56,944 bases of DNA from Paludibacter sp. UBA5753 (GTDB taxonomy: Bacteria > Bacteroidota > Bacteroidia > Bacteroidales > Paludibacteraceae). Both the position numbers and the translations under genes were made by a program. The stretch is from positions 1-56,944 of the forward strand of contig DIFH01000130.1 of assembly GCA_002427615.1 (NCBI GenBank), in the 5' to 3' direction. The notes beneath the pieces are model-generated. The model saw nothing but the letters and a program-made list of their open reading frames with translations, did not search any database and had not been told where the DNA came from. Shown piece by piece: positions 18,674 through 27,552 of this stretch (position 1 is its first letter; each line of letters starts with the position of its first letter).

Positions 18674-19315
18674 TTACTTGATTATCTCATTTAATTCATC
18701 TATCGAAATAATTTGAGGACTGTAGGTTACGCCCCTACCAGCTAATACCCTTGTAAATGCTTTAATGTGATTGTACGAACCATTTAATAAATTAGTGTAA
18801 ACCATTTTGATGTCTGCATTTTGTGTTTCAGCTATCAATTTTCGCAAATCTGCAATGTCATATTCTTCGATAAAAGCTCCCACGGCCAATGCATTTTCGG
18901 TTGTTGAGCCATCGGCTGTTAGCTTATTATACAATGCCTGAATATCAGGATTCGTAAATTTGCCTGTTTCGGTAAGTGCTGGATCGGGAATGCCAAAGTA
19001 AGTTAGCAATCGTAAAACAGCATCGGAATGTCGAACTTCGCTTTTGTTAATGTTGGTAAATGGCCGTAGTGCATATTTTTCATAAAAATATGCATATACA
19101 TCACCAGCTAATTTTTCTTCCTCACGCATCAAAATTAATCCATTGCGTTCGGCTTCCGAAATCGAAGTAGAATCGGAGGTAAACTCCATAGTTTGTAACA
19201 TTTGATCAGCACTCATTTCGGTATTGAAATCCAATTCAGTTGCTGCAACTGAATCGTCGCACGACATAAACGCTAAACTTAGCATGGCAGCTAAAAATAA
19301 ATTTGTTGTTTTCAT
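18674..19315 (-). CDS. DUF2202 ferritin-like lipoprotein
   Basis: A 213-aa protein with a lipoprotein signal peptide (lipobox AFMSC, acidic residues DD after the cysteine, which in this phylum can direct export to the cell surface). Residues about 52-200 match the four-helix DUF2202 pattern: LILMREEEKLAGDVYAYFYEKY, INKSEVRHSDAVLRLL, IEEYDIADLRKLI and GSYNHIKAFTRVLAGRG. The spaced Glu and His residues suggest a di-metal site. Function of the family is unknown. It has its own promoter with the shared direct-repeat motif. Confidence 0.85.
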   Translation of the reverse strand: MKTTNLFLAAMLSLAFMSCDDSVAATELDFNTEMSADQMLQTMEFTSDSTSISEAERNGLILMREEEKLAGDVYAYFYEKYALRPFTNINKSEVRHSDAVLRLLTYFGIPDPALTETGKFTNPDIQALYNKLTADGSTTENALAVGAFIEEYDIADLRKLIAETQNADIKMVYTNLLNGSYNHIKAFTRVLAGRGVTYSPQIISIDELNEIIK

Positions 19316-19358
19316 GATAATGTGTTTTTAAAATTGTTTGTTTTTTTAATTATTACTT

Positions 19359-19425
19359 CAAAATTAGTTCAATGATGAAGGCAATCCAAACAATTTAAGT
19401 AAACAGGCAAATTCTATCAGCGAAA
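19359..19425 (-). promoter_or_regulatory. DUF2202 gene promoter with 21-nt direct-repeat operator
   Basis: A perfect -7 box TAATTTTG on the minus strand (19359-19366) is 44 nt before the start codon. Thirty bases further up is the direct repeat with plus-strand half-sites AGTAAAC at 19398 and AGCGAAA at 19419, again 21 nt apart. Spacing between box and repeat equals that of the pqqD-like promoter. Confidence 0.6.
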
Positions 19426-19453
19426 GTGATATTATTCTAATACAAACACAAAC

Positions 19454-21529
19454 TTAAAAGCTGATTTTTAAGACCTTGTTTCCCAACCGAACAATATAAA
19501 AACCCTTACCCGGTAAGGTAATCTGAATGTTGGTGGATAATGGTTTTGCGTTGTATGCTACAACACCCAGCACCGAATAAATCAATAAATTATCGTTCGG
19601 ATTACTAATATTGACAGACAATACATCCCCGGTTATCGAATAACTGATTTGTTTCTCCGTATTAAGGGATAATGCACTCTGAAAAATCTGTTCATTTAGC
19701 AAGCTAAAATCTTTCCAATAATTTGTAGTTGAATATGCTGTGGAACTACCTACAGGTACAATTAATTTGCAGGTTGATTTATTAATTTGGTCGAAAGTAT
19801 AATAATCAACAATAGGAGGATTTGGATTAGCAATGCTAAGTTCTGTCAAATTGCTACAACTATAAAATGCGCCATTCGCAATATCTGTTATACTTTGAGG
19901 TAAATGTATTTTGGTAAGGCTGGTACAATACTCGAATGCATAAGCACCAATACTCTGTAAGGAATTAGGTAAAGTGAGTGCTGAAATGCCCGCACAGCCA
20001 TCAAAAGCTGAATAATTAATATGCTTAACGGTTGCAGGCACAATAAAACTTCCCGTTTTTGCAAACGGACATACAAAAAGTGTATCCTGAGTACGATTTA
20101 GCAATACACCGTTATCCGACGAATAACGCTGATTTGCCCCATCAACATTTATTGCCGAGATCTGTTTTGCATTGTAAAAAGCATAATCGCCGATAGTGTT
20201 TACACTTGCGGGTAGTACTAATGCACCCGACAACTGACTGAATGCAAACGCTGCGGGGTCGATTTGTACAACCGTTTCAGGTATACTGTAAGTGCCACTT
20301 TTCGTAATCGGAAATGCAATAAGTCGATCTTTATTTTTGGAAAATAAAATTCCATTTTCGGCCGAAAAATAATTATTTTGAGAATTTACTTCAAAAGCAC
20401 TCAGTAAACTGCATCCATAAAATGCATAATACCCAACATAATCGACCAAAGCCGGAATAGTTACTGTGCCTGTGAGTTTACTACAATTATAAAAGGCATG
20501 ACTTCCTATTAACTTAACGGTGGACGGTATGCTTACAGCGCCTTGCTTGGCTGGTGGACAAATAAAAAGCGAATCTTTGATTTTACTATACAACATTCCA
20601 TTTTCAGAAGAATAATTAGGATTCGATGAATTTACTACAAACGAACTAATATTGTTTGATTCCAGAAAGCAGTAATTCCCAAAATCGGTTAGTGAAGCCG
20701 GAATTGTTACCGTACCAGTTAAACCCGAACAAGCATAGAATGCTCCATCGCCCATTGTTTTGAGCGAAGCAGGCAACGAAAGATTACCTACAACACCCGA
20801 ACATCCCGAAAATGCATAACTGCCAATACTTGTTACCGACGAAGGAATTATTACCGACGTAACTTTTAAACAATTATCAAATGCCGAACTACCAACATGT
20901 TTCACGGTTGAAGGAATAGTGTATGAGCTGCCTTTTGCAGGAGGAAAAATAAATAAACTGTCCTGACTTTTATTGAAAAGTACGCCATAACTCGAGGAGT
21001 AGCGTGGATTGCTACTAACTACCGAAAAAGCAGAAATCGACGAACAACCATAAAATGCTAACTGACCAATTTTGGTTAAAGATGCCGGAATAATAATTGT
21101 GCCTGCTAAATTGTAGTTGAAGTAAAATGCCTTTTCGCCAATTTTGGTGGTTGTAGAAGGTAACTTTATGGTTGCCAAGGTAGCTTTGTAGGTAAAAAGT
21201 AGCGGGTCGTAAAACGCATAAACCGGTATTTCGTTGGCATTGTAAACCGTATAAACTCCAGTATTAGTGCCATCGGCGCCTGTATAGGCTTTAACGCTTA
21301 CCATTGATAAATCAAGCACAGCAAGCACAGCGAGTTTATCGCGCATGAAAACAAAATCTCGCGCATCAATGCTTCCTGTCAATGTTAGTGTCGATACTGT
21401 ATTTTGCTCTGCAGTTGTAATCAGGTTTTTTAAATTTCCCGGAGTAGTTACATTCACTACTTTTGAAGTTTGAGCAATAAGACTTATTCCTGCTAAAAAA
21501 AACAGGATAGTAAAAGTGATTTTTTTCAT
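19454..21529 (-). CDS. Secreted leucine-rich-repeat (BspA/LRR_5) protein with sorting tail
   Basis: A 691-aa protein with a signal peptide (ending LIAQTSK) and a long array of BspA-type repeats, each with a core like IPSTVKHVGSSAFDNCLKVTSV, from about residue 100 to 590. Longer blocks with LYSKIKDSLFICPP recur four or five times. The last 70 residues (DVLSVNISNPNDNLLIYSVLGV to FYIVRLGNKVLKISF) look like a type IX secretion sorting domain. It starts only 14 nt after the LytTR regulator gene, so it is probably made with the two-component system. BspA-type repeats usually mediate binding at the surface. Confidence 0.87.
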   Translation of the reverse strand: MKKITFTILFFLAGISLIAQTSKVVNVTTPGNLKNLITTAEQNTVSTLTLTGSIDARDFVFMRDKLAVLAVLDLSMVSVKAYTGADGTNTGVYTVYNANEIPVYAFYDPLLFTYKATLATIKLPSTTTKIGEKAFYFNYNLAGTIIIPASLTKIGQLAFYGCSSISAFSVVSSNPRYSSSYGVLFNKSQDSLFIFPPAKGSSYTIPSTVKHVGSSAFDNCLKVTSVIIPSSVTSIGSYAFSGCSGVVGNLSLPASLKTMGDGAFYACSGLTGTVTIPASLTDFGNYCFLESNNISSFVVNSSNPNYSSENGMLYSKIKDSLFICPPAKQGAVSIPSTVKLIGSHAFYNCSKLTGTVTIPALVDYVGYYAFYGCSLLSAFEVNSQNNYFSAENGILFSKNKDRLIAFPITKSGTYSIPETVVQIDPAAFAFSQLSGALVLPASVNTIGDYAFYNAKQISAINVDGANQRYSSDNGVLLNRTQDTLFVCPFAKTGSFIVPATVKHINYSAFDGCAGISALTLPNSLQSIGAYAFEYCTSLTKIHLPQSITDIANGAFYSCSNLTELSIANPNPPIVDYYTFDQINKSTCKLIVPVGSSTAYSTTNYWKDFSLLNEQIFQSALSLNTEKQISYSITGDVLSVNISNPNDNLLIYSVLGVVAYNAKPLSTNIQITLPGKGFYIVRLGNKVLKISF

Positions 21530-21543
21530 GATAAAAATATTTA

Positions 21544-22263
21544 TTAAACCAAAAATGTTTTGTCTACAAATTTCTGGAATTCGTCTTTATATTGTTCTCC
21601 GACAGGAATATACACCTTATCGAACACTATCCGGTTACGGTCAATTACTTTCACTTTATCTAAATTGACAATAAAAGAACGATGTACCCGCATAAATTTA
21701 TCTTTGGGAAGTTCACCTTCGATGGTTTTGAGGCGAACAAGTGTAGTTATTGGTTTTTCAGTTTCTAAATGAATTTGAATATATTCGTTGGCACTTTCAA
21801 TATACTTAATATCAGCCAATTGAATTCTTATTAATTTATATTCCGATTTTACAAACAAACTTTCTTTGTTCATCGTAACTGTTTCGGAAGTTGCAGCAGC
21901 TGTAGTGGTCATTCTGTCTCGCACTTTGTTTACCGCCCTTAAAAATTCGTCGTACGAAATGGGTTTCAGAATATAATCCACCGCATCTACTTTAAATCCT
22001 TCGAGTGCATATTCACTGTAAGCCGTTGTGAAAATTATATAGGGTTTATTTTTAAGCGATTTTACAAAATCGAGCCCGTTCAGGTCCGGCATATTTATGT
22101 CCACAAACATCAAATCAACCGGTTGTTGGTCGGTAAATTCAATTGCTTCGAAAGCACTCTGACACAATGCCATTTTTTCTAAAAACTGTGTGCTGTCGAT
22201 GTAAGCACTTATTTGCTGCAAGGCAAGTGGCTCATCATCAATGGCTAAACATTTTATTTTCAT
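21544..22263 (-). CDS. LytTR family response regulator
   Basis: A 239-aa regulator. Residues 1-120 are the receiver (acidic pocket IDDE at 8-11, phosphorylation site D55 in FVDINMPDLNG, TTAYSEYA, and YILKPI). Residues about 135-239 are the LytTR DNA-binding domain (KYIESANEYIQIHLE, FMRVHRSFIVNLDKV). Such regulators bind direct repeats about 21-22 nt apart. It overlaps the end of the kinase gene by 26 nt, so they form one translational unit. Direct repeats with that spacing lie before three nearby units. Confidence 0.93.
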   Translation of the reverse strand: MKIKCLAIDDEPLALQQISAYIDSTQFLEKMALCQSAFEAIEFTDQQPVDLMFVDINMPDLNGLDFVKSLKNKPYIIFTTAYSEYALEGFKVDAVDYILKPISYDEFLRAVNKVRDRMTTTAAATSETVTMNKESLFVKSEYKLIRIQLADIKYIESANEYIQIHLETEKPITTLVRLKTIEGELPKDKFMRVHRSFIVNLDKVKVIDRNRIVFDKVYIPVGEQYKDEFQKFVDKTFLV

Positions 22264-23392
22264 ACAGTGGTATTGTTAGTTGAACTTCAAAATCAGTTTC
22301 AGTTTCGTTAATATTCAAGCTATACTCTTTTTGAAAAAGCAAATCCAAACTTTTTTTAATATTGGTAAGTCCGATACCCGAATATTTTTTATCACCTTTA
22401 GTTGCATTTTTATGCTTACTATTGCGGAGCACACATACAATTTTTTGCTCCACAATGGCCATCGAAAATGCAATAAAGGACTGCGATTGATAGCTTACAC
22501 CGTGTTTAAAGGCATTTTCGAGTAACGACACAAACAACATAGGTGGAATTTCAACATCGGGAATATTTTCAGGTATTTCCATCGTTACTGCCACTTTATT
22601 GGAGTAACGCAAGCGCATGAGCGAAATATAACTTTCGATAAAATCAATTTCTTTTTTTAAAGCAATATGTCCCTCCGATGTTTCGTAAAGTAAATATCGC
22701 ATAAGGGTCGATAAACGAATAACAGCATCTTTGGCTGTCTCGGCATTTATATCAATCAGTGCATGAATATTATTGAGCGTATTCATAAAAAAATGCGGAC
22801 TCACTTGATGGCGCAGAAATGCCAATTCCGATTTGAGTTGCTCTTTTTCGGCATCTTTACGCAGATTTTCTTCGCTTAACCATTTCGACATTAGTTTAAA
22901 TGCAATACTAGCTCCCAAAACCAACAGCGCTAACAAAAAATTATTGACAAATTGCATAGTAAGCGAAGGCCTTTCGAGCAATACAGGAGCTCTGAACCCC
23001 ATTGGGGCAGGCATTTTACTACCCAACTCCATAGGCGGCATTCCGGGTCCAAGTTCCATTTTAGGCATCGAAACGGGTTCTGGTGCAATTACAAAGTGTT
23101 GTAAAAGAACACTTCCGATATTGATGGTAAGGATTAAAAAAAGTCCGGCGAAAGTATATTTCAGGTATTTTTTTGTAAATAATAATCGTGGTACAAGAAA
23201 AACAATATTAATTAAAAACAATATCAACAAAGCCGCCATTCGTACCCACTCTGAAAATATTTTCTCCCAAAAAATCGTATTTGATGATTGTTGAACTAAA
23301 TACGGAATGGAAAAAATGGCCAACCAAATTATTGTAAAAACAAGGATTTCGATGGTATTGATACTTAGTTTTCTGTCTTTAATTTCCTGCAT
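22238..23392 (-). CDS. LytS-type sensor histidine kinase with Met-rich loop
   Basis: A 384-aa kinase with four membrane helices (about 13-32, 48-68, 79-100, 147-166), then a coiled linker, the phospho-acceptor region LRHQVSPHFFMNTLNNIHALI and an ATPase end with LLENAFKHG and GIGLTNIKKSL. The loop between helices 3 and 4, on the outer face by topology, is rich in methionine and proline: M109, M112, M118, M121, M127, M131 in MxxM spacing. That could bind a soft metal or a peptide; this is inference. The cognate regulator overlaps it. Confidence 0.92.
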   Translation of the reverse strand: MQEIKDRKLSINTIEILVFTIIWLAIFSIPYLVQQSSNTIFWEKIFSEWVRMAALLILFLINIVFLVPRLLFTKKYLKYTFAGLFLILTINIGSVLLQHFVIAPEPVSMPKMELGPGMPPMELGSKMPAPMGFRAPVLLERPSLTMQFVNNFLLALLVLGASIAFKLMSKWLSEENLRKDAEKEQLKSELAFLRHQVSPHFFMNTLNNIHALIDINAETAKDAVIRLSTLMRYLLYETSEGHIALKKEIDFIESYISLMRLRYSNKVAVTMEIPENIPDVEIPPMLFVSLLENAFKHGVSYQSQSFIAFSMAIVEQKIVCVLRNSKHKNATKGDKKYSGIGLTNIKKSLDLLFQKEYSLNINETETDFEVQLTIPLYENKMFSH

Positions 23393-23452
23393 TTATTTTT
23401 TTTATTTGAAAAGGGGAAGTGTTTTATACTTCCCCTAAAATAAATATCTACC

Positions 23453-23627
23453 TCACCCTAAATCCCTCTCCTTGAAGAGATGGACTTTGCCGACTACAAC
23501 ATAATAGCATTTTCGAAATTATCATCTTTCAGTCAGATATTAATATTTTTTAGCCTAAAATTGACCGAGAACAAATATCTGTGTCTTATTCCCCTTTCCC
23601 CAGGGATAGGGGTTAGGTTGAAATCTT
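23453..23627. repeat. Inverted doublet of C-rich palindromic repeat
   Basis: One copy (about 23453-23485, CCTCACCCTAAATCCCTC) and a second in opposite orientation (about 23591-23627, on the minus strand CAACCTAACCCCTATCCC) bracket 105 nt between the unknown lipoprotein and the kinase gene. A separate small stem GGGGAAGTGTTTTATACTTCCCC lies at 23413-23435 and could act as a terminator-like hairpin upstream. Confidence 0.65.
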
Positions 23628-23628
23628 A

Positions 23629-24714
23629 TTATTTACTCATATAAATATCCCAAGCAATTCTATCTACAATACCTGTTGCAAAATAGGATTGACGCAAAGA
23701 TATAAATAAGTTGCGAATAGTTTCTACCGAAGTACCCAAAAGTTCACTGATAGTTTTGTTTGTTCCATCGTCGAAGGTAATTTTCAGTTCACGTTTGTGG
23801 GCTGTTACACTTACATCAGTGCCATCAGTAGTTGCAATATCTACCACTTCTACTTTGGCAGTAGTTTGCAGTACACCACCTACATACACTTTGGCGCTAT
23901 CCAAACTGTTTGGTCCCATCTGACGAATAATTTTCACATCGCCAATTGTCATAGAATATTCACGTTCGCGGTGACGATAGTTTGCTTCTGTTTTCACTGC
24001 TGTAAAACTCTCTTCGTAAATCACTTTCGATCCTTCGTAAATTGCATACACCGAAACGGCTGTATCGCCGGTTGTATAATTACTTTTCAGCGTGTAACCA
24101 TTTGTAAATGCAAATTCCGACGCAAACTTATAACCGGCTTCCTTGCTGCTCGACGATTGAATATTTAAATTTCCTGCATCTACATTTTTAACATTAATAT
24201 TCGATGCCATATCGTAAGTCCAGCCCAGATAGCGATTAAATTTGTAATCGTATTTATTAAGTGAAAATACGTAGTTGTTGGTAAGCAAAGTATCGGCAGG
24301 GTTATAAACAAAAATTGAATTCGGTCTTTTGATTTTTTCTTCGGGCAAACGAACTATCATAAGCGAAGCATTATCAGCCGTTTTGCTAAAGAAATTAGTA
24401 ATGGGTTGTTTCCACCTCTTGTATGTATTTGCTTTGTTATACTCATACTCGCCTACAATATCTGCCAGCAAAATAGAATTGTAAGTTGAGTCAATAAAGG
24501 GAGTATAAACCTTTGCTGCATCTGTTGTGGTAACTGCCGGAGTAGCCAACACCTGATAGCCTTCGGAAGATGTAATTTTTTGAAGCGCAGTACTAAGGGT
24601 TTGCAAGCTCTTATCCAAACTTGATTGCAATGAACCATCCGAAATTTCGGAAGTACAACTCCAGCTAAGCAATGCTATAGCAGAGATTAATGGAAAAATT
24701 TTGTTCGTTTTCAT
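23629..24714 (-). CDS. Lipoprotein of unknown function
   Basis: A 361-aa protein with a lipoprotein signal (LLSWSCTSE, cysteine at about 20). After a Ser/Thr-rich helix (SSLDKSLQTLSTALQKI) the rest is mixed strands with many Tyr and Lys. No known domain is apparent. It sits just upstream of the kinase/regulator/LRR genes in the same direction. Its promoter has the direct-repeat motif shared with the pqqD-like and DUF2202 promoters, so it is likely part of the same regulon; it might be a surface or periplasmic accessory of the sensor. Confidence 0.8.
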   Translation of the reverse strand: MKTNKIFPLISAIALLSWSCTSEISDGSLQSSLDKSLQTLSTALQKITSSEGYQVLATPAVTTTDAAKVYTPFIDSTYNSILLADIVGEYEYNKANTYKRWKQPITNFFSKTADNASLMIVRLPEEKIKRPNSIFVYNPADTLLTNNYVFSLNKYDYKFNRYLGWTYDMASNINVKNVDAGNLNIQSSSSKEAGYKFASEFAFTNGYTLKSNYTTGDTAVSVYAIYEGSKVIYEESFTAVKTEANYRHREREYSMTIGDVKIIRQMGPNSLDSAKVYVGGVLQTTAKVEVVDIATTDGTDVSVTAHKRELKITFDDGTNKTISELLGTSVETIRNLFISLRQSYFATGIVDRIAWDIYMSK

Positions 24715-24771
24715 TTTTGATTTTGTTATTTTGATTAAACAGTTGAATTTTTAAAACATTGCAAATATAAA

Positions 24772-24828
24772 GCACAGTTAATTAAAATAAAAATAATATC
24801 AGTGAAAACTCATTTTTTATAAGTGAAA
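24772..24828 (-). promoter_or_regulatory. Lipoprotein gene promoter with 21-nt direct-repeat operator
   Basis: A perfect -7 box TATATTTG on the minus strand (24772-24779) is 58 nt before the lipoprotein start. The plus-strand half-sites AGTGAAA at 24801 and AGTGAAA at 24822 form the best copy of the direct repeat, 21 nt apart. Distance from repeat to -7 box is 20 nt, ten less than in the other two promoters, i.e. one helical turn. The 354-nt gap is divergent with the permease gene. Confidence 0.6.
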
Positions 24829-25012
24829 AAACAAATTGAACAACAACTGTTTCTATAAAAGTTTAAATGACTATAGGCTTTTGCACCCAATAAAAAATTC
24901 TAAACTTTGCAAGTAAAAAAATCATGAATTTACTTGACTTTAGTAATCAACAATTATACGTAAGCAATCTGTTTATTATTGTTAAAACAAATGATGTAAA
25001 ACAAAAAAAACG

Positions 25013-25020
25013 TACATTTG
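25013..25020 (+). promoter_or_regulatory. Candidate -7 box for the permease gene
   Basis: TACATTTG fits the Bacteroidota -7 consensus TANNTTTG and lies 48 nt before the permease ATG. No TTTG -33 element is found at the usual spacing. Confidence 0.45.
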
Positions 25021-25068
25021 CACGAAAAAACAGAAAATTAATAGGAAAAACGATATTTTATTAACAAA

Positions 25069-26559
25069 ATGATTGGTAAAGGTACTAAAAAGCTTATGTT
25101 TAGAAATCTTTTTATAAAGAAAACATTATCGGAACTTGAAACTGAGGCCGAGAATCAAAACTCTCTGAAACGGCATTTAACAGCTATGAATCTGGTTCTG
25201 TTGGGTATCGGTTGTGTGATTGGCGCGGGGATATTTGTACTCACAGGATCGGCAGCAGCGCTGTACGCAGGACCTGCGGTATCCATTTCGTTTGCTATTT
25301 CGGCGGTTGGCTGTATGTTTGCAGGCCTTTGTTACGCTGAGTTTGCCTCTATGATACCAATTTCGGGTAGCGCTTATACTTACGCTTACGCCACAATGGG
25401 TGAATTTATAGCCTGGATTATCGGGTGGGATTTAATTCTCGAATACTTGTTCGGATCGGCTACCGTAGCTGTCGGTTGGAGTGGTTATGTCGTGAGCCTG
25501 CTCGAATATTTCAATATACATCTACCGGCATCAATCAGCCAGAGCCCTTTTATTTTCGATACAAACGGTTGGCATTCTTCAGGAGCGATCATCAATTTTC
25601 CGGCTATGTTTATTGTTGGCATCATGACCACATTGTTGGTAATCGGTATTAAAGAATCAGCCAAACTGAATAATATTATTGTAATTATAAAAGTAGTCGT
25701 CATTTTGCTGTTTATCGGCTTTGGCATATCTTACATCGATGTAAAAAACTGGGAACCGTTTATTCCTGAAAACACCGGCACTTTCGGACAATTTGGCTGG
25801 TCTGGGATTTTAACTGCCGCCGGGGTTATATTTTTTGCTTATATCGGGTTCGATGCTGTTTCAACCGCTTCGCAGGAAGCTGTTAACCCTAAACGCGACA
25901 TGCCCATTGGTATTTTAGTTTCGCTGGCTGTCTGCACCGTTTTATACATAACGGTAAGCCTGACTTTAACGGGGATTGTAAATTATAAAGAGTTAAATGT
26001 TTCGGCTCCGATTGCAGTTGCTATTGATAAATTCGGGACTGAATTAGGGTGGTTAAGTCCGATTATTAAAATCGGCGCCATTGCCGGACTGAGTTCTGTT
26101 GTTTTGGTGCTGCTTATGGGTCAATCGCGTATTTTCTACATCATGGCGCATGATGGTTTGCTTTGGAAAAGATTTGCCAAAGTACACCCCAAATATAAAA
26201 CACCCCATGTAACAACTATTGTAACCGGATTATTTTCAGCACTTTTTGCCGGATTATTCCCGATAGGTTTGCTGGGCGAATTAGTTTCAATCGGGACATT
26301 GCTGGCTTTTGTTATTGTAAGTATAGGAATAATTATACTTCGTAAATCGGAACCCAATGCTCCCCGTGGATTCCGAACCCCGTGGGTGCCGCTTGTTCCA
26401 ATTATGGGCGCCGTAATTTGTTTGGCCGAAATGGCATCTCTCCCACTCGACACCTGGATACGTCTTTTGGTTTGGATGGTTATCGGATTTGTAATTTATT
26501 TTACTTACAGCATCAAACACAGTAAAGCCCGACAAGCGCGCAAAAATCTCAATCAATAG
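25069..26559 (+). CDS. APC superfamily amino-acid permease (cationic-type)
   Basis: A 496-aa inner-membrane permease with about 12-14 helices. The TM1 signature GIGCVIGAGIFVLTGSAAA and the following GPAVSISFAISAVGCMFAGLCYAEFASMIP are typical of the CAT/YfnA branch, which imports amino acids with protons or by exchange. IGFDAVSTASQEAVNP in TM6 is also characteristic. An internal ATG at 25096 (MFRNLFIKK) could be the true start. It is alone, divergent from the lipoprotein gene. Substrate cannot be read from sequence. Confidence 0.92.
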   Translation: MIGKGTKKLMFRNLFIKKTLSELETEAENQNSLKRHLTAMNLVLLGIGCVIGAGIFVLTGSAAALYAGPAVSISFAISAVGCMFAGLCYAEFASMIPISGSAYTYAYATMGEFIAWIIGWDLILEYLFGSATVAVGWSGYVVSLLEYFNIHLPASISQSPFIFDTNGWHSSGAIINFPAMFIVGIMTTLLVIGIKESAKLNNIIVIIKVVVILLFIGFGISYIDVKNWEPFIPENTGTFGQFGWSGILTAAGVIFFAYIGFDAVSTASQEAVNPKRDMPIGILVSLAVCTVLYITVSLTLTGIVNYKELNVSAPIAVAIDKFGTELGWLSPIIKIGAIAGLSSVVLVLLMGQSRIFYIMAHDGLLWKRFAKVHPKYKTPHVTTIVTGLFSALFAGLFPIGLLGELVSIGTLLAFVIVSIGIIILRKSEPNAPRGFRTPWVPLVPIMGAVICLAEMASLPLDTWIRLLVWMVIGFVIYFTYSIKHSKARQARKNLNQ

Positions 26560-26948
26560 ATTTACTGCTGTTATTTTAAATCGTTGGAAAACATTATTAA
26601 CACTGCAGCACTTTATCAATAAAGCAAAAAATGTGGACTTGAGAACACGTCGCGATACCCGGCTATACACAGTGTCAGAAAGAAAACTCTGTATTTGATA
26701 AGAAAAGCTCAAGGCACACAAATCAGCGAAAACACGAAGTCCCGCCAAGGCGATTTGAATAGTTTTTATTGCGAGTGCAACGCAGTGATGGACGTTTTCT
26801 TGCAAACGCTACCTATCTATTATTGAATATTCATCACAATATTAAACAAGCAGATTTGCTAAAAATTAAATTGTTTGTAGTAAATTTGCATGCCATTAAA
26901 AAAATTGAAATCAAATTGAGACATAAACACTTATAAACATTTCAAGTG
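26560..26948. other. Gap between permease and orphan membrane gene
   Basis: No gene. It contains copy A of the MITE-like repeat (26678-26807) and an AT-rich stretch with the likely promoter of the next gene. The long minus-strand open frame here is a by-product of the repeat. Confidence 0.6.
26678..26807 (+). mobile_element. MITE-like repeat, copy A
   Basis: About 130 bp that align as reverse complement to 27553-27689. Shared blocks are GAAAGAAAACTC, TTTGATAAGAAAA, AGTCCCGCCA, GCGAGTGCAACGCAG and ACGTTTTCTTG. The ends GATAAGAAAA and TTTTCTTG are themselves inverted, as in a miniature inverted-repeat element. Confidence 0.7.
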
Positions 26949-27551
26949 ATGAAAATATCAAAAACCGATATAGGATTTTTATTGAAAAATATACTCATCT
27001 GGACTTTGCTGAACTTTTCATTCAATTTATTGGGCTTATGGATTAGTAAACTCATTTATGCAGCCAGATTTAATGCTATCGAAAGCTTTACAAATGAATT
27101 TGTAAAACCGATACTGATTCAGTCGACTGTTTTTGCCATTTGTTTTTCGTCGGCTTATATAATCCTTCAAAACAGAAAAATAACTATTTACATTTTCACC
27201 TTGTTTCAGTTTGTGGTTTTTCATCTGATTTTCTTCCTGAACCTGAAATCAAGTCATATAATACATTTTGAAACGACGCTCGACAATTGGGGGTTACAAT
27301 ACTTGAGCAACAATGGACAGTACCTCGTTGACATTTTGAACATTTACCTGCCTGTTGAAGGGATATTTAAAAACGGAGTGTTTATTCCGAGAAATACCGG
27401 ACTTTTCTATCTCCAATGGATATTCCTGGTGTTAGTTTATTTTGGCGGATTAACATGGCTGACAACCATTATCCATAAATTCTTTTTCAACAAAACGATT
27501 TCAGATAAAACGCCGGAATCCGGTGTAGCCGAACCGGAAGATATTAAATAG
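26949..27551 (+). CDS. Orphan integral membrane protein
   Basis: A 200-aa protein (ATG at 26949; a GTG one codon earlier is also open). Three or four membrane helices are visible: 12-33 (IWTLLNFSFNLLGLWIS), 55-72, 79-98 (IYIFTLFQFVVFHLIFFL) and 150-172 (FYLQWIFLVLVYFGGLTWL), with a polar region between. The tail is acidic (PESGVAEPEDIK). I do not recognise the family. It stands alone between two inverted copies of a MITE-like repeat, and the second begins one base after its stop codon, so it may be a piece moved or trapped by these elements. Confidence 0.65.
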   Translation: MKISKTDIGFLLKNILIWTLLNFSFNLLGLWISKLIYAARFNAIESFTNEFVKPILIQSTVFAICFSSAYIILQNRKITIYIFTLFQFVVFHLIFFLNLKSSHIIHFETTLDNWGLQYLSNNGQYLVDILNIYLPVEGIFKNGVFIPRNTGLFYLQWIFLVLVYFGGLTWLTTIIHKFFFNKTISDKTPESGVAEPEDIK

Positions 27552-27552
27552 T

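Noticed and set aside
23514..23560. Possible fourth direct repeat (AGTCAGA and AGCCTAA, 21 nt apart) before the kinase gene
   Set aside because: Half-sites match the consensus poorly and the distance to a -7-like sequence does not fit the other three promoters.
10727..24963. Exact 17-nt match TCAACAATTATACGTAA at 10727-10743 and 24947-24963
   Set aside because: It is AT-rich and of a length that can occur once by chance in a window of this size; surrounding bases do not align.
26287..26805. Long minus-strand open frame of 172 codons downstream of the permease
   Set aside because: It runs antisense through the end of the permease gene and through the MITE-like repeat; composition and lack of any family pattern show that it is a by-product.
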